64,000 bases of DNA from the NCBI RefSeq assembly GCF_000802225.1, contig NZ_JTDI01000003.1:1116001-1180000 (forward strand). The letters are read 5' to 3'. Source of the DNA: Novosphingobium malaysiense (GTDB lineage: Bacteria > Pseudomonadota > Alphaproteobacteria > Sphingomonadales > Sphingomonadaceae). Shown here one piece after another: positions 54,702 through 63,976 of this stretch (position 1 is the stretch's first letter; every line of letters starts with the position of its first letter). The position numbers and the translations under genes are program-made. The notes under the pieces were generated by a model. It had not been told where the DNA came from and searched no databases. It was given only the letters and a program-made list of their open reading frames with translations.

Positions 54702-55037
54702 TCAGAACGGCATCTTGAAGCCTGGAGGCAGCCCCATACCCTGCTGCGCCTTGGCCATTTCCTCGTTCGCGACCGAATCTGCCTTGACGCGTGCGTCGTT
54801 GTAAGCGGCAGCCACGAGATCCTCCAGCATGCCCTTCTCCGACGGCTGCATCAGGCTATCGTCGATCGACACGCCGATAACCCGACCCTTGGCGGAACAG
54901 CGGATCTTCACCAGCCCGCCACCGGAAAGGCCCTCGACCTCAAGCTGGTCCAGCTTGGCCTGGGTCTCGTTCATCTGCTGCTGGATGGTTTCGGCAGCCT
55001 GCTGGGCCGCCTGGATCATCTCTTCCATCGATTTCAT
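54702..55037 (-). CDS. YbaB/EbfC nucleoid-associated protein
   Basis: A 111-residue protein with the coiled N-terminal helix (MEEMIQAAQQAAETIQQQMNE) and core VKIRCSAKGRVIGVSIDDSLM of YbaB/EbfC, which binds DNA as a dimer. The start at 55037 lies 1 bp after the dnaX stop, the classical dnaX-ybaB order; a longer in-frame start into dnaX is unlikely. Its exact role in replication or repair is unclear. Confidence 0.94.
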   Translation of the reverse strand: MKSMEEMIQAAQQAAETIQQQMNETQAKLDQLEVEGLSGGGLVKIRCSAKGRVIGVSIDDSLMQPSEKGMLEDLVAAAYNDARVKADSVANEEMAKAQQGMGLPPGFKMPF

Positions 55038-55038
55038 G

Positions 55039-56943
55039 TCAGCGTCTCCAATTGCGCGACCCGCCGCCGATCGCGGCGGGACGGTCGTCTTCGATGAGTT
55101 CTGCCCCCGGAAAAGCCGCAAGCGTCGCCTCCACCAGTGGCGAACTGCGAACCGCCTGCGTATCGGCCGCCTTGCTCGCCTCGGCCTGCTCCACCAGCGT
55201 CGAAACCCCTTCGGCGTTCACGCGCTCGACCTGCCAGCGTTCGCCGGTGGCGTCGGACAGGGCGGCACGCAGCTGGGCGGAAATGTCTTCGCGAAAGCCC
55301 GGCGGCTGCGTGTAGCGCAGGAGGCCCGGCGCAAGTTCGACCACGCGCACCTGCATGCGCATGACATTGGCCGCGACCGGCTGCCCGTGGTGCTCGACAT
55401 CGTCGACCAGCGCTTCCCATCGCGGCGCGACGGCCGAAGGAGCCGCGGCCGATGCCGAAGGCGCGCCCGAGGGCGCCACCCCACTGCCGTTCGTGGAGTC
55501 AGGCGCGGGAGCGCGCGATGCAAGTTCCTCCAGCTTCTTCACCAGCGCCCCGGGGTCGGGCATGTCGGAAGCGTGCATGATCCTGAGCAGCGCCATCTGC
55601 GCTGCAACCAGCGGATCTGGCGCCGACTTGACCTCTTCATGCCCCTTGAGCAGCAACTGCCAGAGGCGATGCAACTGGCCGGCACGCATGGCCTTTGCCC
55701 AGCCCTCGATGGCCTCGCGCTCCTCCGCAGACGGCACGTCGGCGTGCCCCCCTACCTGAGCCACTGCAATGCGATGGGCCAGCTCCATCAACCCGCGCAT
55801 CATTGCCAGCGGTTCGACGCCCAGCGAAAACTGGTGCGCGACAAGCTCCAGAAGTTGCGTTCCATCGCCGTCGAGGATCGCGCCCAACAGCTTGCGCTGC
55901 ACCGACTTGTCCGACAGGCCCAGCATGTCACGGACCTTCTCGGCACGCACCTTTCCTTCGCCGTCGAGGTCGGCATGGGCAATGGCCTGGTCGAGAATCG
56001 ACAGGCCGTCGCGCACCGACCCTTCGGCCGCGGCCGCCACCATGGCGAGCGCCTCTTCCTCGGCGCCGACACCTTCGTTGGTGCAGACCTTGGCGAAGTG
56101 CTCGGCCAGCATCGGCGTTGGAATGCGGCGCAAATCGAAGCGCTGACAGCGTGAGAGCACCGTAACCGGGAGCTTTTCCACTTCCGTCGTCGCGAAAAGG
56201 AACTTCACGTGCGCCGGCGGTTCTTCGAGCGTCTTGAGCAAGGCATTGAACGCATTGCGCGAAAGCATGTGGACTTCGTCGATGATGTAGATCTTGTAGC
56301 GCGCCGAAACGGCAGCGTAGCGCACTGCCTCGATAATCTCGCGCACGTCGTCGACGCCAGTGTGCGAGGCGGCGTCCATCTCGATCACGTCGATATGCCG
56401 GCCTTCGGCAATTGCGCGGCAGGGTTCACAGACACCGCAGGGATCGATGGTCGGGCCTCCCTGTCCGTCAAGCCCTATGCAGTTCAGCGCCTTGGCAATC
56501 AGGCGCGCTGTCGAGGTCTTGCCGACACCGCGCACGCCGGTCATCAGGAAGGCGTGAGCCAGGCGGTCGCGCTTGATGGCATTGGCGAGGGTCTGCACCA
56601 TCGCTTCCTGCCCGATCAGTTCCCCGAAAGTCTGCGGACGATACTTGCGCGCCAGCACGCGATAGGGCTGCGAGGGCGTTCCTGCCGGCGGGCTTGCCGA
56701 TGCAGCGGCAGGCGTGGGAGAGGTTTCCGCCGGAGCGGTGAACATGGCCGATTGCCCTGCAGCCTCGAGTTCGGCGGCGGTTGGTTCTGGCACTTCCTGC
56801 GGTTCAGGTGGCTCGGGGGCGGGTGCACCGAACATCGACGACTGGCCGGCCGCCTCAAGCTCGGCGGCGCTGGGTGCGGCGTCGTCCTCCTCTCCATCGT
56901 TCCAGGGAGGGGAATCGCCAAACATGTCGCGTGAATCGTCCAT
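55039..56943 (-). CDS. dnaX: DNA polymerase III gamma/tau subunit
   Basis: This 634-residue clamp-loader ATPase has a core from about residue 94 (YRVLARKYRPQTFGELIGQ), with Walker A GVRGVGKTST near 137, a zinc module with CGVCEPC near 175, and the sensor region beyond. The C-terminal half holds tau-like sequence. The first 90 residues are a disordered, acidic-Pro extension that contains AAELEAAGQSSMF at 26-38 and AAELEAAGQSAMF at 56-68, a 30-residue duplication. It loads the beta clamp. No programmed frameshift site was identified by eye. Confidence 0.96.
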   Translation of the reverse strand: MDDSRDMFGDSPPWNDGEEDDAAPSAAELEAAGQSSMFGAPAPEPPEPQEVPEPTAAELEAAGQSAMFTAPAETSPTPAAASASPPAGTPSQPYRVLARKYRPQTFGELIGQEAMVQTLANAIKRDRLAHAFLMTGVRGVGKTSTARLIAKALNCIGLDGQGGPTIDPCGVCEPCRAIAEGRHIDVIEMDAASHTGVDDVREIIEAVRYAAVSARYKIYIIDEVHMLSRNAFNALLKTLEEPPAHVKFLFATTEVEKLPVTVLSRCQRFDLRRIPTPMLAEHFAKVCTNEGVGAEEEALAMVAAAAEGSVRDGLSILDQAIAHADLDGEGKVRAEKVRDMLGLSDKSVQRKLLGAILDGDGTQLLELVAHQFSLGVEPLAMMRGLMELAHRIAVAQVGGHADVPSAEEREAIEGWAKAMRAGQLHRLWQLLLKGHEEVKSAPDPLVAAQMALLRIMHASDMPDPGALVKKLEELASRAPAPDSTNGSGVAPSGAPSASAAAPSAVAPRWEALVDDVEHHGQPVAANVMRMQVRVVELAPGLLRYTQPPGFREDISAQLRAALSDATGERWQVERVNAEGVSTLVEQAEASKAADTQAVRSSPLVEATLAAFPGAELIEDDRPAAIGGGSRNWRR

Positions 56944-57014
56944 CGCTTCTCAAGGTAGGGACCAAACGCGATCAGGTCACGCCCGGCGGGCACGTTTTAC
57001 GCTACGATGTGGCG

Positions 57015-57112
57015 ATGAAGGAGCCGAGCGACCCGCCGCAATCCGTTGTGGCTGCTTCCTTCCGGACCTGACCAGGTTGGCGGACGCAAACGTCCACCCG
57101 ACTCCCGGGCGG
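57015..57112 (-). ncRNA. ffs: 4.5S RNA of the signal recognition particle
   Basis: Read on the minus strand, the segment contains the near-universal SRP core GGTCAGGTCCGGAAGGAAGC preceded by CCAACC and followed by AGCCACAACGG. The outer parts (GGAGTCG and CGGCTCC) pair to close the long hairpin. It binds Ffh to target membrane proteins. Ends are estimated from pairing. It lies between dnaX and an NDUFS4-like gene, on the same strand as both. Confidence 0.93.
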
Positions 57113-57168
57113 CCATATGGCTGTCGTCCGGCCGTTTGTCCAGTCCCCCACAGGGCCGGACTACCGGC

Positions 57169-57447
57169 TCAGCGGAAATTGTCGGCGTAGGCCTGGATCT
57201 TCAAACGGCGTGGGGGCGTCGCGTGCACTTCCACCTCGATGCCGTAGCGTTCGGCATAGGCCTTGGCATCCTCGCAAGTCGGGAAACGCAAGATTACCTG
57301 CTGCTGCGTGTCACCCGAACCTGCCCAGCCCATCAGCGGATCGGGCTTCTTGGCCTCTGCCGGGGCGAATTCGAGGACCCACTGATCGAGAAGCGCCTTG
57401 CCGGACTGCATGGCGTTCTTCGGGCGTTGATAGATGCGTGCACTCAT
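57169..57447 (-). CDS. Complex I accessory subunit, NDUFS4 (18 kDa) type
   Basis: The 92-residue protein matches the NDUFS4-like ETC complex I subunit: ARIYQRPKNAMQSGKALLDQWVLEF, DPLMGWAGSGDTQQQVILRF, then AERYGIEVEV and YADNF. This supernumerary subunit of NADH:quinone oxidoreductase occurs in alphaproteobacteria and mitochondria. It stands away from nuo genes, as is usual. A Pro/Arg stretch (HATPPRRLK) precedes the end. Confidence 0.93.
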   Translation of the reverse strand: MSARIYQRPKNAMQSGKALLDQWVLEFAPAEAKKPDPLMGWAGSGDTQQQVILRFPTCEDAKAYAERYGIEVEVHATPPRRLKIQAYADNFR

Positions 57448-57492
57448 GAAGCAGCGCTTTGCCTCCGAATCGCGGCGAAAATCAAGACGAAA

Positions 57493-59946
57493 TCACTTCC
57501 CTTTCGTTGCCTCGAACGCGTTGCGGGTCTTGAGGCTGGGATCTTCGGTCCACGGCTCGTCGGGCCATCGGTGCTTGGGATAGCGCCCTTTCATCTCACG
57601 CTGGACATCTTTCCAGGAGCCGCGCCAGAAACCAGGCAGGTCGCGCGTAGTCTGGATCGGACGCCCCGCCGGCGACGTAAGCTTGAGCAGCAAGGGTTGT
57701 GGTGGCTGTCCGAACGTGGGATGGCGATCAAGACCGAACAGGGCCTGCACACGCACTTCCACGCTCGGGCCGCCTTCATCTTCGTAGTCGATTGCGTGGG
57801 CAGTTCCCGCTGGACTGCGGAACTCGGCGGGCGCCAGTCTTTCCATCGCCTGCTGATCTTCCCAGGTCAGCCTGCCACGCAGCGCCCCACCCAGTGCGCC
57901 TTTGTCCACGGCATCGAGCCGCCGGCCCATCAACGGCCCCAACCACTCGTCGAGGTGGTCCAGCAGCGCCGCTTCCGAAAGCGCCTCGATTCCGGCATAG
58001 CGCGCGCGGCACAGCAAGGAGAGGCTGGACTTGCCGAAAGGCACCACCCCCAGTCCTTTCTGTCGCACCCGGTCGAGCAGGAATGCGACAATAGCGTCCG
58101 CATCGGGCGAAGGATCGGGCCCGCTAGACAGGGTGATCGCGCCGAGACGGCGTTCGAGCCGCGCCTCGACGCGCCCTTCCTCGTCGTTCCAGCGGAGGAC
58201 GGAACGACGTTCGATCCTCTCCCCGAGCCATTGCTCCACTTCCGACTCCTCGAGCGAGGCACCGGAGAGAATTCGCGCGCCCTTTGCCTGCCCCTGCGCA
58301 TCGCCGATCACCATCCATTCGCGTGCGGCCAGAGGAGATGCCGGATCGAGCACATAGCCCCTGCCCCCGGCCGACAGCCAGGTCTCGCCAGCGGCATCCC
58401 GTCGCCGCGCAACCATCTCCGGCCTGCCGAGTGCAAGGAGGACGCCGGCCGGGAATTCCCCTCTCGCAGACCCTTCTGAAACGAGAGAACGGGCCCGCCT
58501 GGCCCAGCCTGCGGCCAGCTTGCGCGAGGCTTCCGCTCTCGTCGAACGGTCGCCATTCCAGCGTGCGAGCCTCTGTACGAGATCGTCGCTGCGCCCGCCA
58601 AGACCGCGTTCCTGCAGCAACAACGCCAACTTGGCTGCAACGCCCCCGCCGCCAAGTTCCGTGGCTCGCAGAATCATCGCGGCCTGAGCCGGGTCCATCG
58701 GCAAGCTGGCGACCTTGGCCCCAAATTCGGTGATACGGCCCGCACCGTCCAGGGCGCCGAGCGATTCCAGCCCCCTAGTTGCGGCCTCCAGAGCGGGTCG
58801 CTGCGGCGGATCGAGCCAGGCCATCGCACTCGGATCTGTGTTGCCCCATTTTGCCAGCGCCAGCGTCAACGGAGCCAGATCGCTGGTCATGATCTCCGGC
58901 GGATCGAATGCCGGACGCCCCGCGTGCGCCGCCTCTTCCCATAAACGATAGGCGACGCCCGGTCCCTGCCGCGCCGCGCGCCCTGCTCGCTGGGCAGCCG
59001 ACGCCTGGCTCGCGCGGTGCGTTACCAGTCGGGTCACTCCGGCAGCCTTGTCGAACTCGGCCCGGCGCGCCAGGCCGCTGTCCACCACCACGGAAACGCC
59101 ATCGAGTGTAAGCGACGTCTCGGCAATTGCGGTCGCCAGCACAATGCGGCGGCGTCCCTGGGGATCGCGGCGGATCGCGGCACGCTGGGCAGCAGGCTCG
59201 CACTGGCCGTGGAGCGGCAGGACGAGTGCTTGGGGCAGCCTTTCGGCCAAACGCTCGGCCACGCGTTCGATTTCCCGCACCCCGGGCAGGAATGCCAGCA
59301 CGTCCCCTTCCTCTTCGCGCCATGCCGTCCCGATGGCCGAGGCCATGGCGTCCTCCACACGTAGCTCAGGAGCGCTGCCCAGCCAGCGCAGTTCAAGTGG
59401 CCAGGCCTTGCCCTCGCTTTCGATGACCGGCGTTTGCGCTCCCAGGAGCTTCGCGAAACGCGATCCATCGATGGTGGCAGACATGACCAAAAGCCGCAGA
59501 TCCTCGCGCAGAACGTCCCGGCTTTCGATGGCGAGGGCCAGACCCAGGTCGCTGTCGAGATGCCTTTCATGCGCTTCGTCGAACAGGACCGCCGAAACGC
59601 CGGACAAGTCCGGGTCGGAAAGGATCGTGGAAACGAAGATCGCCTCGGTCATCACCAGCACACGGGTCGCGGCCGACCGTCTGGCGTCGAGACGCGTGAC
59701 ATAGCCGATCGTTTCGCCCGGCTTTTGCCCCAACTGCTCCGCCATGCGTTCAGCCGCCGCCCTGGCGGCGACGCGGCGTGGCGACAGCAGAATGACCCTG
59801 CCCGTGCACCAGGCCTGGTCGAGAAGGGCAGGTGCCACCAGAGTGGTCTTGCCTGCCCCCGGAGGCGCGATAAGGACAGCGCCGGTGGCCTGATGCAAAG
59901 CTGCCAGTAGATCTGGCAGCACGGATAGGACGGGCAGGTCGTTCAC
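57493..59946 (-). CDS. hrpB: ATP-dependent helicase HrpB
   Basis: An 817-residue DExH-box helicase. The motifs are APPGAGKTTLVAPALL near residue 37, VLFDEAHERHLDSDLGLALA near 140 (DEAH), SATIDGSRF near 175, and the SF2 motif VI region with QRAGRAAR near 320. The HrpB C-terminal domain (PTFGQPPQPLLLKLTSPAGRPIQTTRDLPGFW) follows. The GTG at 59946 has AGAGGA upstream and gives the usual length; a longer start exists. Role is not established; it resembles RNA helicases. Confidence 0.94.
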   Translation of the reverse strand: MNDLPVLSVLPDLLAALHQATGAVLIAPPGAGKTTLVAPALLDQAWCTGRVILLSPRRVAARAAAERMAEQLGQKPGETIGYVTRLDARRSAATRVLVMTEAIFVSTILSDPDLSGVSAVLFDEAHERHLDSDLGLALAIESRDVLREDLRLLVMSATIDGSRFAKLLGAQTPVIESEGKAWPLELRWLGSAPELRVEDAMASAIGTAWREEEGDVLAFLPGVREIERVAERLAERLPQALVLPLHGQCEPAAQRAAIRRDPQGRRRIVLATAIAETSLTLDGVSVVVDSGLARRAEFDKAAGVTRLVTHRASQASAAQRAGRAARQGPGVAYRLWEEAAHAGRPAFDPPEIMTSDLAPLTLALAKWGNTDPSAMAWLDPPQRPALEAATRGLESLGALDGAGRITEFGAKVASLPMDPAQAAMILRATELGGGGVAAKLALLLQERGLGGRSDDLVQRLARWNGDRSTRAEASRKLAAGWARRARSLVSEGSARGEFPAGVLLALGRPEMVARRRDAAGETWLSAGGRGYVLDPASPLAAREWMVIGDAQGQAKGARILSGASLEESEVEQWLGERIERRSVLRWNDEEGRVEARLERRLGAITLSSGPDPSPDADAIVAFLLDRVRQKGLGVVPFGKSSLSLLCRARYAGIEALSEAALLDHLDEWLGPLMGRRLDAVDKGALGGALRGRLTWEDQQAMERLAPAEFRSPAGTAHAIDYEDEGGPSVEVRVQALFGLDRHPTFGQPPQPLLLKLTSPAGRPIQTTRDLPGFWRGSWKDVQREMKGRYPKHRWPDEPWTEDPSLKTRNAFEATKGK

Positions 59947-60115
59947 CGGCGTCCTCTTAGGGGCTGAGGAAGCCGGAAGAAAGCTCAGGCCTCCAAAACC
60001 TGAACGCCGTAAGCTGAGAAATGACATTGCATGTCATCTTCAATACAAACCGTCTTGTTGTCGGCGACTGTCCACAATTCCTAAACCCTTCTCCATTACT
60101 GGGGCAGTACCCCAC

Positions 60116-62080
60116 ATGGACAAAAGACGAGTCCGTATTCATACAATGAGTTCCGCCGGCCAGCACCCTCTCCCGGTAGCGCAGTTCTTGCGACTACGCG
60201 AACACATCCCGGCACTTTACGGGTTGCTTTCGATGAATGCCGCCATCCTGGCGTATACCCACCGCGAGCTTGCCCCGGGGCCGCTTGTACTTACGGTTCC
60301 GGCCATTCTGATCACCATCTGCGTGATCAGAATGCTCGTGTGGATGCGTCCCGTCACCAGCCAGGACCTGGATGTCGCTTTCGTAACGAGGCGGCTGCAG
60401 CGAGTCATGGTCCTTGCCGTCGTTCTATCGGTCGCCTACTTGTGCTGGGCTTTGATGCTGGATCGTTATGGCGGTCCCTACGAGCACGGCCACGTCGCCA
60501 TATTCGTGGCGGTTACCGTACTCGGCTGCATATTCTGCCTCACGTTCCTGCCGATTGCAGCCATGCTCGTCACGGTCGCGGTGCTCGGAAGCTTCCTTGT
60601 CTACTGCTTTGCGACCGGCTCGGAAGTCCTCGTGGCCAGCGCGGTGAATATCGCGCTGGTGGCCGCTATCTTGATCAAGGTTCTGCGCGACTACTACGAT
60701 TCCTTCGTCCGCCTCGAATTGTCGCAGCGAGAGTTGCATAGCGAGCGCCGGCAAGCCCAGGCTCTTGGCGAGGAAAATGCCCGGCTGGCCCAGACCGACG
60801 CCCTCACCGGCCTGCCGAACCGGCGTTACTTCTTCGCAGCCTTGGAAAGATTGCTCGAGCAGGCCGGGCCCGGAGATGTCTTCACGATCGGACTCATCGA
60901 TCTCGATCGCTTCAAGCCCATCAACGACACCCATGGCCATGCACACGGCGATCGCCTGCTTCAGGTAATCGGCAGCAGAATTAAAGCTCAGTGCCCGGAT
61001 AATGCGATTGTCGCCAGGCTCGGCGGGGATGAGTTCGGAATGATCGTCATGGCCGGGCCGGAGGAGGCCGAGAGCCTCGCACAGGTGCTGTGCAAGGCCA
61101 TTCACGAAAAGGTGCGGATCGCCGATACGCTCGTTTCCGTAGGATGCTCGGCGGGGTTGGCGGTCTTTCCCGACACGGCGATGAAGGCAGATCTGCTTTT
61201 CGATCGCGCCGACTTCGCCCTCTACCACGCCAAACGGCACAAACGTGGCCGCTGCGTCATTTTTTCCAGAGACCTCGAAAAGCTGATCCGTTCGGAACAG
61301 GCAATCGACGCGGCCATGCAGACTGCCAGCCTCGCCCATGAAATTACCTTGGTCTACCAGCCGATCGTGGCAACCGATGAACTCGCACCGGTAGGCGTCG
61401 AATGCCTCGCTCGCTGGATGTCGCCTGAGCTCGGAGAGATATCTCCCGAACTGCTCATCTCCTCTGCCGAGCGCGTGGGACGGGCCCGTGAGGTGACGCT
61501 GATCCTGTTCGATATGGCTCTAACGGCGCTCAATTCGCTTCCCGATCGATTGTGCATGTCCTTCAACCTGTCAGGGTACAACCTGTGCGATGGCGAAACG
61601 ATTACCGCCCTGCTGCAGCGGATGGCCCGGACCCGCTGCGACCCGGACAGGCTGATTTTCGAGATTACCGAAACATCGCTCATCACGGACATCAAGATGG
61701 CCGACATCGCCCTGCGGCGCCTGCGCGCCACAGGGGCGCGTATTGCGCTGGACGACTTCGGAACCGGCTATTCGAGCCTCTCCTCGCTGCACAGCCTGCC
61801 CCTGGACATGGTGAAGATCGATCGCAGCTTTGCCGCTCGCCTGGATGAATCATCAGGCCGGCGCCTCATCACTGCAATTCGCAACCTTGCCCGCGCGTTG
61901 TCGTTGGAATGCGTGATCGAGGGCATCGAAACCGAAAGTCAGCTGATCAGTGCCCGACTGGCCGGTTTCTCGCTGGTACAGGGATACTTTCTCCATCGAC
62001 CAATGCCGCTGCACGAACTGCTCGATCGGATCAGGGACGAACCCGGCGATGACGGTGCAGCACACACAGCGGTGGAATAA
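60116..62080 (+). CDS. Membrane c-di-GMP enzyme, GGDEF-EAL
   Basis: The 654-residue protein has five to six N-terminal helices (about 30-205), GGDEF (about 225-385) with RLGGDEFGMI intact, and EAL (about 400-640). The EAL motif reads VECLARW instead of EAL/EVLLRW: the catalytic Glu is kept. YQPIV, NLSGYNL, EITETS, LDDFGTGYSS, VKIDRSF and IEGIET are otherwise recognisable, so phosphodiesterase activity is likely. Both activities are possible. A hairpin (TGGGG/CCCCA at 60100-60114) ends 2 bp before the ATG. An alternative start is at 60146. Confidence 0.93.
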   Translation: MDKRRVRIHTMSSAGQHPLPVAQFLRLREHIPALYGLLSMNAAILAYTHRELAPGPLVLTVPAILITICVIRMLVWMRPVTSQDLDVAFVTRRLQRVMVLAVVLSVAYLCWALMLDRYGGPYEHGHVAIFVAVTVLGCIFCLTFLPIAAMLVTVAVLGSFLVYCFATGSEVLVASAVNIALVAAILIKVLRDYYDSFVRLELSQRELHSERRQAQALGEENARLAQTDALTGLPNRRYFFAALERLLEQAGPGDVFTIGLIDLDRFKPINDTHGHAHGDRLLQVIGSRIKAQCPDNAIVARLGGDEFGMIVMAGPEEAESLAQVLCKAIHEKVRIADTLVSVGCSAGLAVFPDTAMKADLLFDRADFALYHAKRHKRGRCVIFSRDLEKLIRSEQAIDAAMQTASLAHEITLVYQPIVATDELAPVGVECLARWMSPELGEISPELLISSAERVGRAREVTLILFDMALTALNSLPDRLCMSFNLSGYNLCDGETITALLQRMARTRCDPDRLIFEITETSLITDIKMADIALRRLRATGARIALDDFGTGYSSLSSLHSLPLDMVKIDRSFAARLDESSGRRLITAIRNLARALSLECVIEGIETESQLISARLAGFSLVQGYFLHRPMPLHELLDRIRDEPGDDGAAHTAVE

Positions 62081-62098
62081 AACAGCGGTGGAATAAAA
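62067..62098. repeat. Exact 16-bp tandem duplication across the stop codon
   Basis: CAGCGGTGGAATAAAA occurs at 62067-62082 and again at 62083-62098. The duplication spans the TAA stop of the GGDEF-EAL gene, so the protein is unaffected. It looks like slippage. Confidence 0.85.
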
Positions 62099-62112
62099 TC
62101 GCCGGCAAGAGA

Positions 62113-62868
62113 TCAGCCCGAAGCCCTCGCTGTCGTTCCATACTCGATGCGAATGCGCACCCACGCGCCAAGCTGAGGTTTACCATTGAGGCGTGGCGGA
62201 ACGACTCGGAATTGCCAGGCGGCATCGAGAACCGCACGCCCGAACCCGGATCCACGCGGCGATTCCCCCAGGATCTGGCAATTATCGACGCGGTAGTGAT
62301 CCAGAGTCTGGCAGGCAATCATGCCCCAACCTTCGCTCGGAGCGGTCGCCGGCAGGTAGCCGCCCAACTGGGCATTCGTGGGCTCCCGATACCAGTCCGC
62401 ATTGTAAAGGACCGCCCCGCCGGGTCCTTCCCCGGGGCCGTATGTCGCGCCGGAGCCGGCCGCCTCACCGCCCCCGGACCGATTCATGTTGCCGATGTCG
62501 GCTGCGGCCATGTCTGCGCTCGACAGCTTCAGGAATGTGAAAGCGGGTTTATCCCGGGCTACCGGTGTCTCGATGGGCGTTTTCGTCTTTGCCACCGCCT
62601 GCTCGGGTTCCGGCTGCTTATGCTCTCGCTTTTCAGGCTCTTCGGATTTCTGCTGGGCTTTTTGTCCCGCTTCCGAATCCCTGCCGGCAATATCGAACGT
62701 GACCGGGTTCTTGCGGCTCTCCAAATGCGGCTCGACCTGCGACTGATAGATTGCCACCAGCAGGCCAAGCACGATGATGGCCGCGGACAACACCGTGGAA
62801 ACCAGACGTTGGCGGGGCGAACCGGGGCGATAGCCCGTAACTGCCCGATCGGGTTGGGAAAGCATCAC
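62113..62868 (-). CDS. TonB-like periplasmic energy-transducer protein
   Basis: A 251-residue protein with one N-terminal membrane helix (VSTVLSAAIIVLGLLVAIYQSQV), a Glu/Lys/Pro-rich spacer (about residues 55-110), and a C-terminal domain with GWGMIACQTLDHYRVDNCQILGESPRGSGFGRAVLDAAWQFRV like that of sphingomonad TonB homologues. The two Cys in the domain could form a disulfide. It is more distant from canonical TonB than the protein at 38410-39129, and no receptor is adjacent. Confidence 0.78.
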   Translation of the reverse strand: MMLSQPDRAVTGYRPGSPRQRLVSTVLSAAIIVLGLLVAIYQSQVEPHLESRKNPVTFDIAGRDSEAGQKAQQKSEEPEKREHKQPEPEQAVAKTKTPIETPVARDKPAFTFLKLSSADMAAADIGNMNRSGGGEAAGSGATYGPGEGPGGAVLYNADWYREPTNAQLGGYLPATAPSEGWGMIACQTLDHYRVDNCQILGESPRGSGFGRAVLDAAWQFRVVPPRLNGKPQLGAWVRIRIEYGTTARASG

Positions 62869-62947
62869 TCGGTCGACTATGAGAGCCTGAATTGCACTGC
62901 AATTACGCCGATATTGCAGCTTCCGCCATCGGAAACCGCGTAATGCC

Positions 62948-63976
62948 TCAATAGCGGCGGGCGACGACGAATTCTACCGCCTCGGCCATGGCCGCCCGCG
63001 CCTCCGCGGACGGGAAACCGGCAATGGCATCGATGGCGCGCTGCGCGTAGAGGCGCGCGCGTTCGCGGGTTGCCTCTACGCAGCCGTGGCGGTTGATCAG
63101 TTCGACCGCATAGGCGAGGTCTTCGTCCTCGGTGCGGAAGCCGGCGATCGCATCTTCCCAGAACTTGCGCTCTTCTGCATCGCCGCGCGCGTAAGCGAGG
63201 ATCACCGGCAGGGTCATCTTGCCCTCACGGAAGTCGTCGCCCTTGTCCTTGCCCGATTCGGTCGCTTCCGAATCGTAGTCGATGGCATCGTCGACGAGCT
63301 GGAAAGCAATGCCCAGGTTGCGCCCATAGGCGTCCAGGGCCTGTTCCTCGGCTTCGCTCTTTTCGGCCACAACCGCGGCAATGCGCGTGGCCGCGGCAAA
63401 CAGGGCCGCCGTCTTGGAGCCGATGATCTGGAGGTAGTGCTCTTCACTCGTCTCGATCTTGCGCTGCGCCGTCAGTTGGTCGACCTCGCCCTCGGCGATG
63501 ACCGAACTGGCCTTGGAGAGGATCTTGAGCACCTTGAGACTGCCGTCCTCGACCATGAGCTCGAATGCGCGGGTGAACAGGAAGTCACCCACCAGAACCG
63601 TGGCCGGATTGCCATATACGATGTTGGCAGCCGCCTTGCCGCGGCGCAGGTCCGAACCGTCGACGACATCATCGTGCAACAGCGTAGCGGTGTGGATGAA
63701 TTCCACCGCAGCTGCGAGCTTGTGGTGGCGGGTGCCCTGGTAACCGCACAGTTCGGCGGCGGCGACCGTCAGCATCGGGCGCATGCGCTTGCCGCCTCCC
63801 GAAATCAGATGGCCGGCAAGCGCCGGAATCAGCGGAATCTCGCTCTGCATCCGATCCAGAATAACGGAATTGACGCTGTTCATGCCGGGGGCGGTAAGCG
63901 CCAGCATGGGAGCAAGGGAAGGCTGCTGCCTGCGCGGGCGCAGGGGGACGACATCTGCACTCATCGTCCGGCGCAT
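62948..63976 (-). CDS. Long-chain polyprenyl diphosphate synthase
   Basis: This protein of up to 342 residues has the first Asp-rich motif DDVVD at 102-106 and the second DDAIDYD near 225, with GGGKRMRP at 60-67. Small Ala97 before the first motif is consistent with long chains, as in octaprenyl or decaprenyl synthases for ubiquinone. The ATGs at 63976 and 63964 are both possible. It is transcribed alone at the window end; its promoter lies near or beyond the edge. Confidence 0.94.
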   Translation of the reverse strand: MRRTMSADVVPLRPRRQQPSLAPMLALTAPGMNSVNSVILDRMQSEIPLIPALAGHLISGGGKRMRPMLTVAAAELCGYQGTRHHKLAAAVEFIHTATLLHDDVVDGSDLRRGKAAANIVYGNPATVLVGDFLFTRAFELMVEDGSLKVLKILSKASSVIAEGEVDQLTAQRKIETSEEHYLQIIGSKTAALFAAATRIAAVVAEKSEAEEQALDAYGRNLGIAFQLVDDAIDYDSEATESGKDKGDDFREGKMTLPVILAYARGDAEERKFWEDAIAGFRTEDEDLAYAVELINRHGCVEATRERARLYAQRAIDAIAGFPSAEARAAMAEAVEFVVARRY

